A stretch of 64,000 nt of DNA from UBA721 sp002705165 (GTDB lineage Bacteria > Planctomycetota > Planctomycetia > Pirellulales > Pirellulaceae). The notes beneath the pieces were generated by a model. That model worked only from the letters and a program-made list of their open reading frames with translations. It did not search any database and had not been told where the DNA came from. Numbering within the stretch: position 1 is the first letter of the stretch; each line of letters begins with the position of its first letter. Positions 9,080-19,080 of the stretch are shown here, one piece after another. The stretch spans positions 1,612,001 to 1,676,000 of the forward strand of contig JBJLEF010000001.1 of assembly GCA_045565995.1 (NCBI GenBank), given 5' to 3'. Both the position numbers and the translations under genes were made by a program.

Positions 9080-11291
9080 CGAGTTCCTATTCGCACAGAG
9101 TAGTATTCCTGGTGGTGGTATGACCATCACCCTGATTGCTATTGGTGCCGGGCTGTTTCTACTGCTGATTCTAGCAGTAGCCCTTAACAAGTTTTATGTC
9201 AAAGTTGGTCCGGACGAAGCTGTGATTCGTACTGGTGTCGGTGGAGTCAACGCGGTCTCTGGTTCAGGGATGTTTGTGATTCCTCTGGCTCACCAGGCAG
9301 AACGTATGGATTTGTCGGTCAAGCGAATTGAAATTAAACGTCAAGGCTCGGAAGGGCTTGTCTGTAAAGACAATATTCGGGCTGACATTGAAGTCGCATT
9401 TTATTTGCGAATTTCAGCGGATAACATGACGATGGTAGCTGCTAAGCTGGGTGCTAAACGAGCCTCAAGCCGTGACGCACTTATTGAGCTTTTTGACGCT
9501 CAGTTTTCTGAAGCATTAAAAACGATCGGTAAGAAGTTTGATTTTGTCGATCTTTATACAGAACGAGATCAATTCAAAGTAGCCATTACCGAACTTTTGG
9601 GTGACCCGGAAGATCTGCAGGGATATGAGCTAGTTAGTACTGCGATTGATTACCTTGAACAAACCCCTGTAGAAGCATTAAACCCGTTGAATATTCTTGA
9701 TGCTGAAGGCATTAAGAAGATTACGGACCTCACTTCGCGTGAAGCTATTCAGTCGAATGATATTGAGCGCGAAAAGGAAAAGGCGATTACCAAACAGGAC
9801 GTCGAAGCTCGTGAAGCGATCCTGGCTCTGGAACGTCAGCAGGTTGAAGCCGAAGAACGTCAACGTCGTGAGATTGAAGAAGTCACAGCTCGTGAACAGG
9901 CTCAGGCAGCCGTTGTGAGAGAAGAAGAACGCTTACGTGCAGAATCCCGTCGAATTCAGACGGAAGAGGAACTTCAGGTCGCTGAAGAGAACAAAGATCG
10001 TCAGGTTATTGTTGCTCGTAAGAATAAGGAACGAACGGATGCTGTTGAAACGGAACGTGTGGAACGTGACCGTGGTTTAGAAGCGACGGATCGTGAACGC
10101 GTTATCGCCATAGCTGACATTGAAAAAGACAAAGCGATCGAAGTTGAGAAACGAAATATTCAGGAAGTGATTCGTGAACGTGTGATTGTCGAACGCGGTG
10201 TGGTCGAAGAGCAGGAACGTATCAAGGATACGGAACAGTTCGCAACGGCCGACCGATTGAAACGAGTTACCGTTACCCAAGCTGAAATGACTGCGGAAGA
10301 ATCTTTGGTCAAAGAAGTTAAAGCTGCGGATGCCGAAAAGCAAGCTGCTGAACGTCACGCCGAACAGATTGTGATTGAAGCGGAAGCTCATCGTCAACGA
10401 GCTGAGAAAGAAACACAGGCTACCAAAATGTTGGCTGAAGCAAAAACAGCTGACGAAGCCGCTAGTGGATTGGCAGAAGCAAACGTCACTACAGCCAAAG
10501 CAGATGCTAAAGAAAAAGACGGTTACGCGGAAGCTGCTGTTATCCAGCGTAAAGCGGAAGCAGAAGCTAAAGGGCAGGAAGCAAAAGCTGTGGCAACCGA
10601 GAAACAAGGTACAGCCGAAGCAGTGATTGTTCAACGCCACGCAGAAGCAGAAGCGACTGGTATGGTAGCCAAGGCACAAGGTATCTCGAAAGAGGGTACA
10701 GCCGAGGCCGAAGTGATGCAGTTGAAATACAGTTCAGAAGCTCAGGGTATCGAAGAGAAAGCGAATGCGATGAAGCTCTTCGATTCAGTGGGGAAAGAAC
10801 ACGAAGAATACAAATTGCAACTTAACAAAGATAAAGAAATCGAAATCGCTGCGATTGACGCTCAACGTCAGATTGCAGAAGCCCAGTCGAATATCATGGG
10901 TGAAGCGCTCAAGAGTGCCCGCATTGATATTGTCGGTGGTGAGTCAACCTTCTTCGACCAGGTGGTCAACGCTGTGAAAGGCGGTAAGGTTGTCGATCGA
11001 TTCGTGAATAATAGTGAAGTTGTCAGCGATGTTAAGGAAACATTCTTTAACGGCGATCCTGAGTACTTCAAATCTAGAATCCTTGGTATGGTCGACCAAT
11101 TCGACCTCAGCACTGATGATGTGAAAGATCTTTCCATCGCAGCTCTAATCGCCAAGATGATCGGTCTCGCTCGAACGGATACGATTCGAAATGAGTTGCA
11201 GGGACTGTTAGGGATGGCTAAAAGCACCGGTATCTCGAGTGACAAAGCCAGCACTTTCATGGCAGTAAATGCTTCTCAGGGTGATGCATAA
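9072..11291 (+). CDS. Flotillin/YqiK-like SPFH-domain protein with very long coiled coil
   Basis: 739 residues. One N-terminal membrane helix (about 19-40) precedes an SPFH/band-7 domain (about 45-215) with phrases typical of flotillins: KVGPDEAVIRTGVGG, GSGMFVIPLAHQAERMDLS and VCKDNIRADIEVAFYLRI. From about residue 225 to 600 the chain is Glu/Arg/Ala-rich coiled coil, with repeated segments such as EAEAKGQEAKAVA and TAEAVIVQRHAEAEA. A folded tail follows (about 610-739). Flotillins assemble into membrane rings or microdomain scaffolds. The coiled coil is long for the family, which is usually 450-550 residues. It sits between the YqiJ-like gene (8-nt overlap) and the giant ATPase (210 nt away), so a joint membrane-linked machine is likely. 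Confidence 0.9.
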   Translation: MFSEFLFAQSSIPGGGMTITLIAIGAGLFLLLILAVALNKFYVKVGPDEAVIRTGVGGVNAVSGSGMFVIPLAHQAERMDLSVKRIEIKRQGSEGLVCKDNIRADIEVAFYLRISADNMTMVAAKLGAKRASSRDALIELFDAQFSEALKTIGKKFDFVDLYTERDQFKVAITELLGDPEDLQGYELVSTAIDYLEQTPVEALNPLNILDAEGIKKITDLTSREAIQSNDIEREKEKAITKQDVEAREAILALERQQVEAEERQRREIEEVTAREQAQAAVVREEERLRAESRRIQTEEELQVAEENKDRQVIVARKNKERTDAVETERVERDRGLEATDRERVIAIADIEKDKAIEVEKRNIQEVIRERVIVERGVVEEQERIKDTEQFATADRLKRVTVTQAEMTAEESLVKEVKAADAEKQAAERHAEQIVIEAEAHRQRAEKETQATKMLAEAKTADEAASGLAEANVTTAKADAKEKDGYAEAAVIQRKAEAEAKGQEAKAVATEKQGTAEAVIVQRHAEAEATGMVAKAQGISKEGTAEAEVMQLKYSSEAQGIEEKANAMKLFDSVGKEHEEYKLQLNKDKEIEIAAIDAQRQIAEAQSNIMGEALKSARIDIVGGESTFFDQVVNAVKGGKVVDRFVNNSEVVSDVKETFFNGDPEYFKSRILGMVDQFDLSTDDVKDLSIAALIAKMIGLARTDTIRNELQGLLGMAKSTGISSDKASTFMAVNASQGDA

Positions 11292-11322
11292 GGCATCCGT
11301 TAGTACACCTTCGGAATGTGGT

Positions 11323-11403
11323 AGACCAGCCTCCGGCTTCGGATTGCTGGAGGTTGGTCTGCGACTCCTTTCTTCCGCACCTGTCCGCCAGACCGAAAGG
11401 TCT
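11323..11403 (+). promoter_or_regulatory. Two hairpins in the flotillin-ATPase intergenic leader
   Basis: A 12-bp stem with one G-U pair (11323-11334 with 11349-11360, 14-nt loop) is followed by a 5-bp stem closed by a GAAA tetraloop (11390-11403). Neither has a proper U-tract, so a simple terminator is not obvious. They could be an attenuator, an RNA-processing site or an mRNA stabiliser setting the flotillin:ATPase ratio. Confidence 0.4.
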
Positions 11404-11501
11404 TAGGAGAGTTGTGAGGACGAGGGCACTCCCGGTGTACCACCTGAACTTACCTTCGGATAACTATTCCTCAACGGGATATTCATTAGAGAGTTCGTAT
11501 T

Positions 11502-14500
11502 ATGGCTCAAGAAGAACAGCAGCCAGACAACACGCAGACTCCAGAGGATAATTCACCTCAGCTGGAAAGCGGTACGTATGAAATTATACGTAACCGACTC
11601 AAAAGCTTTGCCGGTGAATTACGGGATCGGCTTAACAGCCTGAACGGAGCGCGTAAGGATGTCTTTGGAGCAATTGAAACCACGCTTTTAGGAACGGAGC
11701 GTGTGACGACCGCGCACAATTGTGTCCCTCGTGACATGATTGCTATCGGCGAGCAATTCATTTTTGGCTACAACATTCACTTTGGTCTGCGTCAAACCAC
11801 GCATCCTGCAGATGTCTTCGCGGTTTACACCTTCCGCGATGGATCATTTCACACAGAAGAGTCTGATCTTCTGACCGATTCAAACTTTGAACGTGATTTT
11901 CAGGAGATTTACAAGTATTACAAAGATGCCGAATTTACGAAGTTCTTCGTGATTGGGCCTTTTGTCTATATGACTTTTCGCGTTGGTAAAGGCGTTAACG
12001 ACTATAAGAGTCTAAAATGGAAGATTGAGGATAAGAAGCTCACTTACGTTGATAATCGTAGTGATCATGAAGTGGAATTTCCATCACAGCACGATTTCCC
12101 CTGGCGTCGGGCAACTCGTGACCAATTTGAAGAAGGTCGACATCCGCATGTAAGCATCGACGACCGGTTGTTCGTTGAGACGACAGGTGGTGATCTGACC
12201 ATCAAGATCGAGAACAACACGGAGTCTGGTGAAGGCATATATTCTGAGCCAGTTGAAAACCTCGATCAAACTCTTGATGACGCCGAGATTCTTTATGCGG
12301 TTAACGGTAGTTTGATTCTGGTAAGGATTCGCCCTTATCAGGAAGAGTCTAACCGATATTTTATTTATAACGACAAGGTTAAACGTGTGTGGCGTTGTGA
12401 TTCGATTGAGGAATCCTGCGTGCTGCTGCCTGATGACCATGGTGTCATCTTTGCCAATGGTTATGCACTCGCCACGGGTGAATTTAAAGTGTTTGACACT
12501 GAGCTTCAACACTTGAAGTTCGATCGTCGACTGGATGCTCCTAATGGTGAAGACTACCTCTATGTTTTTTACTGCGAAGATACGGGAACATACGTCTTAC
12601 TACGGTACAACCTGATCCAACAGGAAGTAGACACCCCAGTCATCTGTAATGGGACATCATTTTTCCAGGCAGGAGAAATGATCTGCTTTCGTGCTCAGGC
12701 GGAACCTCAAAAGCACCATGCGCTGCAGATCTGGCAAACTCCGTATGTCTCAGAGGACTACGTGCTGGACACGAACACCGATTCATTCTTATATAAAATT
12801 GGTAATAAAGATCTCGTGCGTGGGATGGCCGAGTGTTACGAAGTTATTTCGTTGATCGAAAAAGATGATAGCTATTCGGGGCTATACACGGACCTGGCGA
12901 AAGCAGCTGGCGACGTAGCGGATGCCTATTTCTGGTCCACGAATGAGGAATGCTTCAGAATTTCTGAACCACTGGCTGAAATTCGTCAGGCTGCAGAATC
13001 AGCAATCGATGAATTCGAGAAAGTCGTTCGTGTTAAGCAGAACACTTTAGATCAAACCCGTCAGGTTGAAGCTCGAGTCACCGAGATTCTTCGTGTCGTG
13101 CAAAACAGTCGATTTGAAAATATCGATGAATTTGTGCAGGCACTGGCGGAATTGCGGGCCGTACGTGGTGAGATTATTTCATTGCGTGAATTACGTTACA
13201 ACAATCCGGAACTGATTAACGATTTGGAATCGCAGGTTTCCGAAAGCAATGATCGTCTCAGCCAACGCTGCGTCGAGTTCCTACTGCGCGATGATGCTCT
13301 GGCTCCCTATGCCAAACGTGTGGATGGACAAGCAGATGCAATTCCGGCATTGACGAAAGTCACCGATGCCAAAGGCTTGGAAAATGAAATTTCAGCTAGT
13401 GCTTCGGAATTGGAAATGCTAATTGATATCGTCAGTAATCTGGAAATTGAGGACGCGACTCAGCGAACTCGAATTATAGAAAATATTTCGACCATCTTTG
13501 GCAAAGTGAACACTGCCCGTGCCTCCCTCAAAGGTAAAGTCAAAGACCTGATGAGTGTCGAAGGAATCGCTGAATTCAATTCTCAGATGAAACTACTTAA
13601 TCAGGCGGTGGTTAATTATCTGGATATCTGTGACACTCCTCAGAAGTGTGAAGAATTCCTCACTAAAATGATGATCCAGTTGGAGGAACTGGAAGGTCGG
13701 TTTGCGGAGTTTGATGAGTTTGTTGTTCAACTGACGGATAAACGCGAAGAGGTATACAATGCGTTTGAAACTCGCAAAGTCAGTCTGGTGGAAGAAAGAA
13801 ATAAACGAGCATCGTCTCTAATGAATGCGGCGGATCGTATTCTCAAAGGCGTGAAGTCACGTGTTGATAGTTTGGAATCGGTCAACGAAATCAATGCTTA
13901 CTTTGCCTCTGATCTCATGATTGAAAAGATCCGCGATTTGGTGGATCAACTCAAACACCTTGATGACAGTGTGAAAGTGGATGATGTTCAGAGTCGTCTT
14001 AAGACAGTTCGCGAAGATGCTGTAAGACAACTCAAGGACCGCCAGGAGTTGTTTGTTGATGGCGAAAACGTCATCAAGTTTGGTAAAAATAACTTCTCCG
14101 TTAATATCCAGTCATTGGACCTGACTTCCGTTCTGCGAGATGGAGAGATGTTCTATCACCTGACTGGTACAGATTTCTTTGAACGCATTGATGACGAAGA
14201 GTTGCTGGCAACTCGGGATGTTTGGCAGCAGGAAGTTATTTCGGAAAATACAGAGGTGTACCGTGGTGAATACCTTGCATATCAGATGTTTGCCGAGTTG
14301 CACGATAACACTGAAATGTCTCTCGAGGCATTTTCAGGATTGGATGATGAGCAACGCGTAGCTGAACTCCAAAAGTTCATGGGGCCACGATATACGGAAG
14401 CCTATGCGAAAGGGGTGCATGATCTTGATGCGGCAAAGCTTGTGAAAACTTTGGCAGAGATGGAATTATCTATCGGCTTGCTTAGGTATCACACGAAGGC

Positions 14501-16805
14501 TCGTGCGTTAGCACGTCTGTACTGGGAATACTTTGGTGATAATATCCAAAAGTCGTTGCTCCAGTCACGCTTGAGTGGAGTAGGGACGATTGCGCAGCTA
14601 TTCCCAAGTAGTGCCGAACAACAACAGTATGTTGCCGTGATTGAGCCGATGTTGGCTGAGTTTGTGAACTCGACAGGGATGTTTTCGGAAGACTATGTAA
14701 ATCAAGCTGCCAACTATCTTTTTGAAGAATTGACAGTTAGTAATCAGTTTGTCATCAGTCGCAAAGCAGCCGAATTGTACGAAGCTTTTGAACGCCATTT
14801 AAAACAGAATAGCTTTGTCGATAAATTCAAATCCAGTGTTACAAAACTCGTCAAGAGCCCTCTGGAGCGATTCATTCTTCTACGCGACTGGTTAGAAGCG
14901 TTTCTAATGGAAACCACCCAGGATTCGGTCGCAGATGATTACGTGAATGAACTGGCTGTGATGTTGATGAAAGGTTCGTTCAACAAGAAAAATGTCATCG
15001 ACGGAACGGTTGAGCGGGTGATCAATGGGATGATTGGTAACCATGGCGTTGTCGAAAAAAATTCATATCAGTTTAATTACAACGAATTCATCACCAAGAT
15101 GGAACGTTTTGAGCGAGTGGTTGTTCCAAAATATCGTGACTATATCGATATTAAAAAAGAAGTGATCGAACGTGCTAAAGAAGATCTGCGTTTGGATGAA
15201 TATCGTCCTCGGGTGCTCACGTCATTTGTCCGGAACCGTCTGATTGACGAAGTTTATCTCCCACTGGTTGGTGATAACCTGGCGAAACAGATTGGTGTGG
15301 TCGGCGACCAAAAGCGTACAGACCTGATGGGCTTACTGCTTCTGATTTCTCCTCCGGGTTATGGTAAGACGACGTTGATGGAGTATGTGGCTAATCGTCT
15401 GGGAATTATCTTCATGAAGATTAACGGTCCTGCGATTGGACATGCAGTGACCTCACTAGATCCTGAGGAGGCTCCGAATGCAGGAGCTCGCGAAGAAGTA
15501 GAGAAGTTGAACCTGTCACTTGAAATGGGTGACAATGTGATGATTTATTTGGATGATATCCAGCACTGTAATCCAGAGTTTCTGCAGAAGTTCATCTCGC
15601 TTTGTGACGCTCAAAGAAAAATCGAGGGGGTTTATAAAGGTCAGACTAAAACTTACGACCTACGGGGTCGCAAGGTTTGCGTCATCATGGCTGGTAACCC
15701 GTATACGGAAAGTGGTGAGAAATTCCAGATTCCGGATATGTTGGCCAACCGTGCAGATATCTATAACCTCGGTGAGATTATAGGAGATACTCGGGAAGCG
15801 TTCGAAATGAGTTACCTTGAAAACTGCCTTACTTCGAATCCAGTGCTCAATAAGCTTGCGAGTCGTAGTCAGAAAGATGTTTACAATATCATCCGGATTG
15901 CTGAAACTGATTCGCAGGAAGGCGTCGAATTTGAGGCTAACTACTCGATGGAAGAAGTTAGCGAAATGGTTAGCACGATGAAAAAACTGATGCGAGTGCG
16001 TGACGTAGTGCTGCAGGTGAATCGTGAATATATTAATTCAGCCGCACAGGCTGATGACTACCGCACGGAGCCTCCATTTAAACTACAGGGTTCGTATCGA
16101 AATATGAACCGTATTGCTGAGAAGGTTCTTCCGATTATGAACGACGAAGAGCTGGAAACGCTGATTAAAAGCAGCTACGAAAATGATGCTCAGACGCTTA
16201 CAAGTGATGCCGAGGCCAATCTCCTCAAACTCTATGAAATGTGTGGTTGGATCGATGAGGAGCGCGCCGCTCGTTGGGATGACATTAAGAAAGCCTTCGT
16301 CAAAAACATGAAGCTCCGTGGTGTCGGATCCGATGACCAATTTGGGCAGGTCGTACTGCAGATGCAGGGTTTCACGGATGGTCTGGAAGAAATACGTGAA
16401 ACAATCAGTGATGGCGTAAAGGATTTGGCGACGACAAAGGCGGAGCCTGTTGTGGTCGAAACGCCAGCTGCTGAAGGAAGCGAAACTGGTGGCGGAACAG
16501 CCGAGGCATTGATGAGCCTGGCAGAGGAATTACGAGCTTATACGACTGGCGCGATTACCGTGGATGAGTCCAAAGGTGTCCAACGCGTAGCTGTAATGCA
16601 TAAGGTGCCTAAATCGATCCTCAGTGTGTTGGAGAATCAGTTCCAGGTTATGAATGAGTGGATGAGGCCCATGATGGAATCACAGCATGCCAGTGCGCAG
16701 ACGGTTGAAAAGCTGAGCCAGTCTGTTGATCAATGTCTTAAGTCATATGACAGCCTCATCAGTGGCCTGAGGGGCGACGGTGACGAGATTAATGCCGAGG
16801 AATAA
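11502..16805 (+). CDS. Giant AAA ATPase (DNA-repair-ATPase-like, DUF3686-type)
   Basis: 1767 residues, apparently cytoplasmic. The N-terminal ~450 residues are beta-rich with many aromatic and acidic residues, as in proteins annotated 'DNA repair ATPase' that carry DUF3686 (recalled, not searched). Residues ~470-900 are long charged helices, probably coiled coil. A helical region (~900-1250) leads into an AAA module: Walker A S1283PPGYGKTT1291, Walker B with YLDD (D1351, D1352), sensor segment VIMAGNPYTE and a downstream NRAD. Walker B has DD where DE is usual. The tail contains a Pro/Glu/Gly-rich linker near 1640-1660. It follows the YqiJ-flotillin pair in the same direction. The DNA repair name is historical, and no nuclease or DNA-binding motif is visible; the role is unknown. 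Confidence 0.85.
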   Translation: MAQEEQQPDNTQTPEDNSPQLESGTYEIIRNRLKSFAGELRDRLNSLNGARKDVFGAIETTLLGTERVTTAHNCVPRDMIAIGEQFIFGYNIHFGLRQTTHPADVFAVYTFRDGSFHTEESDLLTDSNFERDFQEIYKYYKDAEFTKFFVIGPFVYMTFRVGKGVNDYKSLKWKIEDKKLTYVDNRSDHEVEFPSQHDFPWRRATRDQFEEGRHPHVSIDDRLFVETTGGDLTIKIENNTESGEGIYSEPVENLDQTLDDAEILYAVNGSLILVRIRPYQEESNRYFIYNDKVKRVWRCDSIEESCVLLPDDHGVIFANGYALATGEFKVFDTELQHLKFDRRLDAPNGEDYLYVFYCEDTGTYVLLRYNLIQQEVDTPVICNGTSFFQAGEMICFRAQAEPQKHHALQIWQTPYVSEDYVLDTNTDSFLYKIGNKDLVRGMAECYEVISLIEKDDSYSGLYTDLAKAAGDVADAYFWSTNEECFRISEPLAEIRQAAESAIDEFEKVVRVKQNTLDQTRQVEARVTEILRVVQNSRFENIDEFVQALAELRAVRGEIISLRELRYNNPELINDLESQVSESNDRLSQRCVEFLLRDDALAPYAKRVDGQADAIPALTKVTDAKGLENEISASASELEMLIDIVSNLEIEDATQRTRIIENISTIFGKVNTARASLKGKVKDLMSVEGIAEFNSQMKLLNQAVVNYLDICDTPQKCEEFLTKMMIQLEELEGRFAEFDEFVVQLTDKREEVYNAFETRKVSLVEERNKRASSLMNAADRILKGVKSRVDSLESVNEINAYFASDLMIEKIRDLVDQLKHLDDSVKVDDVQSRLKTVREDAVRQLKDRQELFVDGENVIKFGKNNFSVNIQSLDLTSVLRDGEMFYHLTGTDFFERIDDEELLATRDVWQQEVISENTEVYRGEYLAYQMFAELHDNTEMSLEAFSGLDDEQRVAELQKFMGPRYTEAYAKGVHDLDAAKLVKTLAEMELSIGLLRYHTKARALARLYWEYFGDNIQKSLLQSRLSGVGTIAQLFPSSAEQQQYVAVIEPMLAEFVNSTGMFSEDYVNQAANYLFEELTVSNQFVISRKAAELYEAFERHLKQNSFVDKFKSSVTKLVKSPLERFILLRDWLEAFLMETTQDSVADDYVNELAVMLMKGSFNKKNVIDGTVERVINGMIGNHGVVEKNSYQFNYNEFITKMERFERVVVPKYRDYIDIKKEVIERAKEDLRLDEYRPRVLTSFVRNRLIDEVYLPLVGDNLAKQIGVVGDQKRTDLMGLLLLISPPGYGKTTLMEYVANRLGIIFMKINGPAIGHAVTSLDPEEAPNAGAREEVEKLNLSLEMGDNVMIYLDDIQHCNPEFLQKFISLCDAQRKIEGVYKGQTKTYDLRGRKVCVIMAGNPYTESGEKFQIPDMLANRADIYNLGEIIGDTREAFEMSYLENCLTSNPVLNKLASRSQKDVYNIIRIAETDSQEGVEFEANYSMEEVSEMVSTMKKLMRVRDVVLQVNREYINSAAQADDYRTEPPFKLQGSYRNMNRIAEKVLPIMNDEELETLIKSSYENDAQTLTSDAEANLLKLYEMCGWIDEERAARWDDIKKAFVKNMKLRGVGSDDQFGQVVLQMQGFTDGLEEIRETISDGVKDLATTKAEPVVVETPAAEGSETGGGTAEALMSLAEELRAYTTGAITVDESKGVQRVAVMHKVPKSILSVLENQFQVMNEWMRPMMESQHASAQTVEKLSQSVDQCLKSYDSLISGLRGDGDEINAEE

Positions 16806-16826
16806 TCCTTTCAGGCAGAGGATTTT

Positions 16827-17945
16827 TCATATCGTTAACCAACGATCGCGGCTGGAAACTTCCCAGTTTTCAGAGACCTGCCCGTCTTCGATCACATAAG
16901 CGGATTTATGAAGTGCGCTTGTTGGGCAAATATGCCCCGGAACAGCTAGAAGTTCATCCCCCGGTAGGAAATCACTCGCGTTTTCGAGACGTAAGACCAG
17001 ATGCTCCTCGTTTTGAAGAATCGGTTCTGCGTTAGGCAGATCCGGAAAGACGACTCGTTTCGTGACATCAGGATCAGAGGCACAGGCTTTATAGCCCAGA
17101 TCGACAGTGATTGTCTCTTCGGTGGGCCGACTGATCACTCTGGTGAGGATTCGAGCTGCAGGTATGTATTGAAGGTCCGGAAACATTTTACCGTAGTTGT
17201 TATCAAAGAATGTGTTGGTACCGGGACTTAATTCCAAAGCTGGATCAGAGATAGAAGCATAAACCGGGAAGCTCCCGGTTCCGCCTGCGACGATGCGGGG
17301 TACGCTGAGTCCCTCACTCTCGAGTTGATCGCGGAAGTTGGAGGCTAATTGCCAACAGGACATCACGGCCTGCCGACGCGCTTCCAAGTCGGTCTGGTGA
17401 TTCTGTCCATCATACAAATGAATGCCTCCAGGTGTGATGCCTGGCAGATCGTCAAATAACTGGTAGATCTGTGTTGCCGTTTCGCCGGGTGTGATTCCTG
17501 TTCGATGTTGCCCGGAATCTAAATCTAGCAGCAGTTCAATCGATTGATTTGCTGCTGACATCGCTTGCGAAAGCTGACGGACAGGAGCTTCATGGTCAGC
17601 TGTTGCTATCAACTGTACGTCGTTGTATCGCGTCACGAAATCGACGGCTCGTCGAATATTCGGACCGACAAGATTGTATCCCAGTAGAATATCTTTGACG
17701 CCGGCTGCTGCCAGCATTTCCGCTTCGGCAAAGGTCGCACATTTGTGCTTTGTAATTCCCATTCCGAGTTGGATCTTAGTCACGGCTTCCATTTTGTGTG
17801 TCTTGCAGTGAGGACGCAAGCGAGTGACGTCTCCGGCTTCCCGAAGCATTTCAGCCAGATTTTCATTCATCACTTCACGAAAAACAACCAAGCCAGGTGA
17901 GACGATTGATGAGGTGTCCTGAATTTTGAAATTGCATGCAGTCAT
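16827..17945 (-). CDS. PLP-dependent D-threonine aldolase / D-serine dehydratase-like enzyme
   Basis: 372 residues of the fold-type III (alanine racemase N-domain) PLP family. The motif RPHCKTHK at residues 44-51 contains the likely Schiff-base lysine K48. The barrel contains LLDLDSGQHRTGI and VAGGTGSFP, the latter a phosphate-binding loop. Near the C-terminus G337HIC340 supplies the His and Cys that bind the divalent metal in D-threonine aldolases and eukaryote-type D-serine dehydratases. It should cleave or dehydrate a D-beta-hydroxy amino acid. It lies 40 nt downstream of a DMT-type exporter in the same direction, so the pair may handle one amino acid. It converges on the ATPase with only 21 nt between stop codons. 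Aldolase versus dehydratase cannot be decided from motifs. Confidence 0.88.
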   Translation of the reverse strand: MTACNFKIQDTSSIVSPGLVVFREVMNENLAEMLREAGDVTRLRPHCKTHKMEAVTKIQLGMGITKHKCATFAEAEMLAAAGVKDILLGYNLVGPNIRRAVDFVTRYNDVQLIATADHEAPVRQLSQAMSAANQSIELLLDLDSGQHRTGITPGETATQIYQLFDDLPGITPGGIHLYDGQNHQTDLEARRQAVMSCWQLASNFRDQLESEGLSVPRIVAGGTGSFPVYASISDPALELSPGTNTFFDNNYGKMFPDLQYIPAARILTRVISRPTEETITVDLGYKACASDPDVTKRVVFPDLPNAEPILQNEEHLVLRLENASDFLPGDELLAVPGHICPTSALHKSAYVIEDGQVSENWEVSSRDRWLTI

Positions 17946-17985
17946 TTTTATACTCGGTGATTACGGTGTTAAATCGTAATGCATT

Positions 17986-18960
17986 TTAATGAGATTGCTC
18001 CCGGTTTACCAAATAGATTCCGCTCGCCACCAGAATCAAGGAGACAAAAATCCAGGATGACAAAGGGTCGTCTCGGAATATGGCTGCTGCCGAGATTCCA
18101 AATAGTGGAGTAAGGAAGCTGAAAACGGAAATCCTGGTGGCAGAGTATTTCTTTAATAGCATCGTTTGGACGGCGAAGCACATACCTCCCACGATGATGC
18201 CCTGATAGACCAGTCCAAAGATAACTTCGTCGTTCACATGCTCTATCGAAATCTGGCCCACCTCAAAGAATAGAGCAGTGGGGATGAACCAAAGGACTCC
18301 GATAAAGTCATGCCAAAGAATGATCGTTCCTGCAGGTACTTTGGCCAGACTGGCTTTGATAAACAATATTTTGATTGCCAGAATTAAAGCACTCACGATG
18401 ATGATCATATCGCCAACAATACTTGCCTGATCCGTCGTTGGGGTATTGTTATGGGAAGACTTGATGATCAATGTAACCAGAGCACTTGCCCCGGCTAACA
18501 GGCAACCGAATAGCTGAATCTTCGTGATCCGATGATTGCCGGTGAAGAAGTGCTCGAAGACCAGTACCCAGATGATGTAGGTGTTAATCAGGATCGTGGT
18601 GTGGGTCGAGTTGGTCAGATGAACGCCAATAGTAAAGGTGGCGATTTGAGCGAACAGTAGCGTTCCGGCAAGAAAGCACGGGCCAAGCTGTCCACGAGTA
18701 AGTTTAATCGGTTCCTTTAATAGTCGACACCAAACGACCATAAATAGCGTGGCCATGGCAAAGCGAATTCCGCTGACCGTAAGCGGTGGTAGACCTAGCA
18801 GCGTTTCCTCTGAGAAGAGGCTGTATTTCGCCGCAACAGGATTTCCTCCCCAGCAAGCAGAAGTCAATATTACTAAGCCGATGGCCGAAAAGGGTAGTGC
18901 AATATTGTTTGAGTCTTGGGACGTCGGTTCAACTGGAGTAAACTTACCGGTATCGTTCAT
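17986..18960 (-). CDS. EamA/DMT-family transporter
   Basis: 324 residues with about ten hydrophobic helices, arranged as two EamA repeats (roughly 25-165 and 180-315). Recognisable elements are the first-helix phrase SACWGGNPVAAKYSL and a second-half GLVYQGIIVGGMCFAVQTML, with the usual SVFSFLTPLFGISAA near the end of repeat two. DMT proteins mostly export amino acids and related metabolites. The gene is first of a minus-strand pair with the PLP enzyme and is divergent from the sulfatase gene at 19081; the 120-nt gap probably holds both promoters. Substrate unknown. Confidence 0.88.
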   Translation of the reverse strand: MNDTGKFTPVEPTSQDSNNIALPFSAIGLVILTSACWGGNPVAAKYSLFSEETLLGLPPLTVSGIRFAMATLFMVVWCRLLKEPIKLTRGQLGPCFLAGTLLFAQIATFTIGVHLTNSTHTTILINTYIIWVLVFEHFFTGNHRITKIQLFGCLLAGASALVTLIIKSSHNNTPTTDQASIVGDMIIIVSALILAIKILFIKASLAKVPAGTIILWHDFIGVLWFIPTALFFEVGQISIEHVNDEVIFGLVYQGIIVGGMCFAVQTMLLKKYSATRISVFSFLTPLFGISAAAIFRDDPLSSWIFVSLILVASGIYLVNREQSH

Positions 18961-19080
18961 TGCTTTGAATTATGAGCGGAAACGTGCATCGTAAACCACC
19001 ATGTATACTAAAGCCACACCTATGTCTGACAGACTGCCTGAAAAAGCGTAGTTCGTGGTTGATCTTTAATTAAGCGAGAC

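Noticed and set aside
10077..10679. 200-residue minus-strand frame opposite the flotillin coiled coil
   Set aside because: Its Phe/Cys/Ser-rich composition is the mirror of Glu/Lys/Ala codons in the flotillin. It has no family or ribosome site.
9760..10760. Repeated Glu/Ala/Arg codons looking like a DNA repeat array
   Set aside because: The repetition is coiled-coil coding sequence within the flotillin, not an independent repeat or CRISPR; spacing and sequence are irregular.
11318..11551. 77-residue frame spanning the flotillin-ATPase gap
   Set aside because: It runs through the two hairpins and into the ATPase gene in another frame, with no ribosome site.
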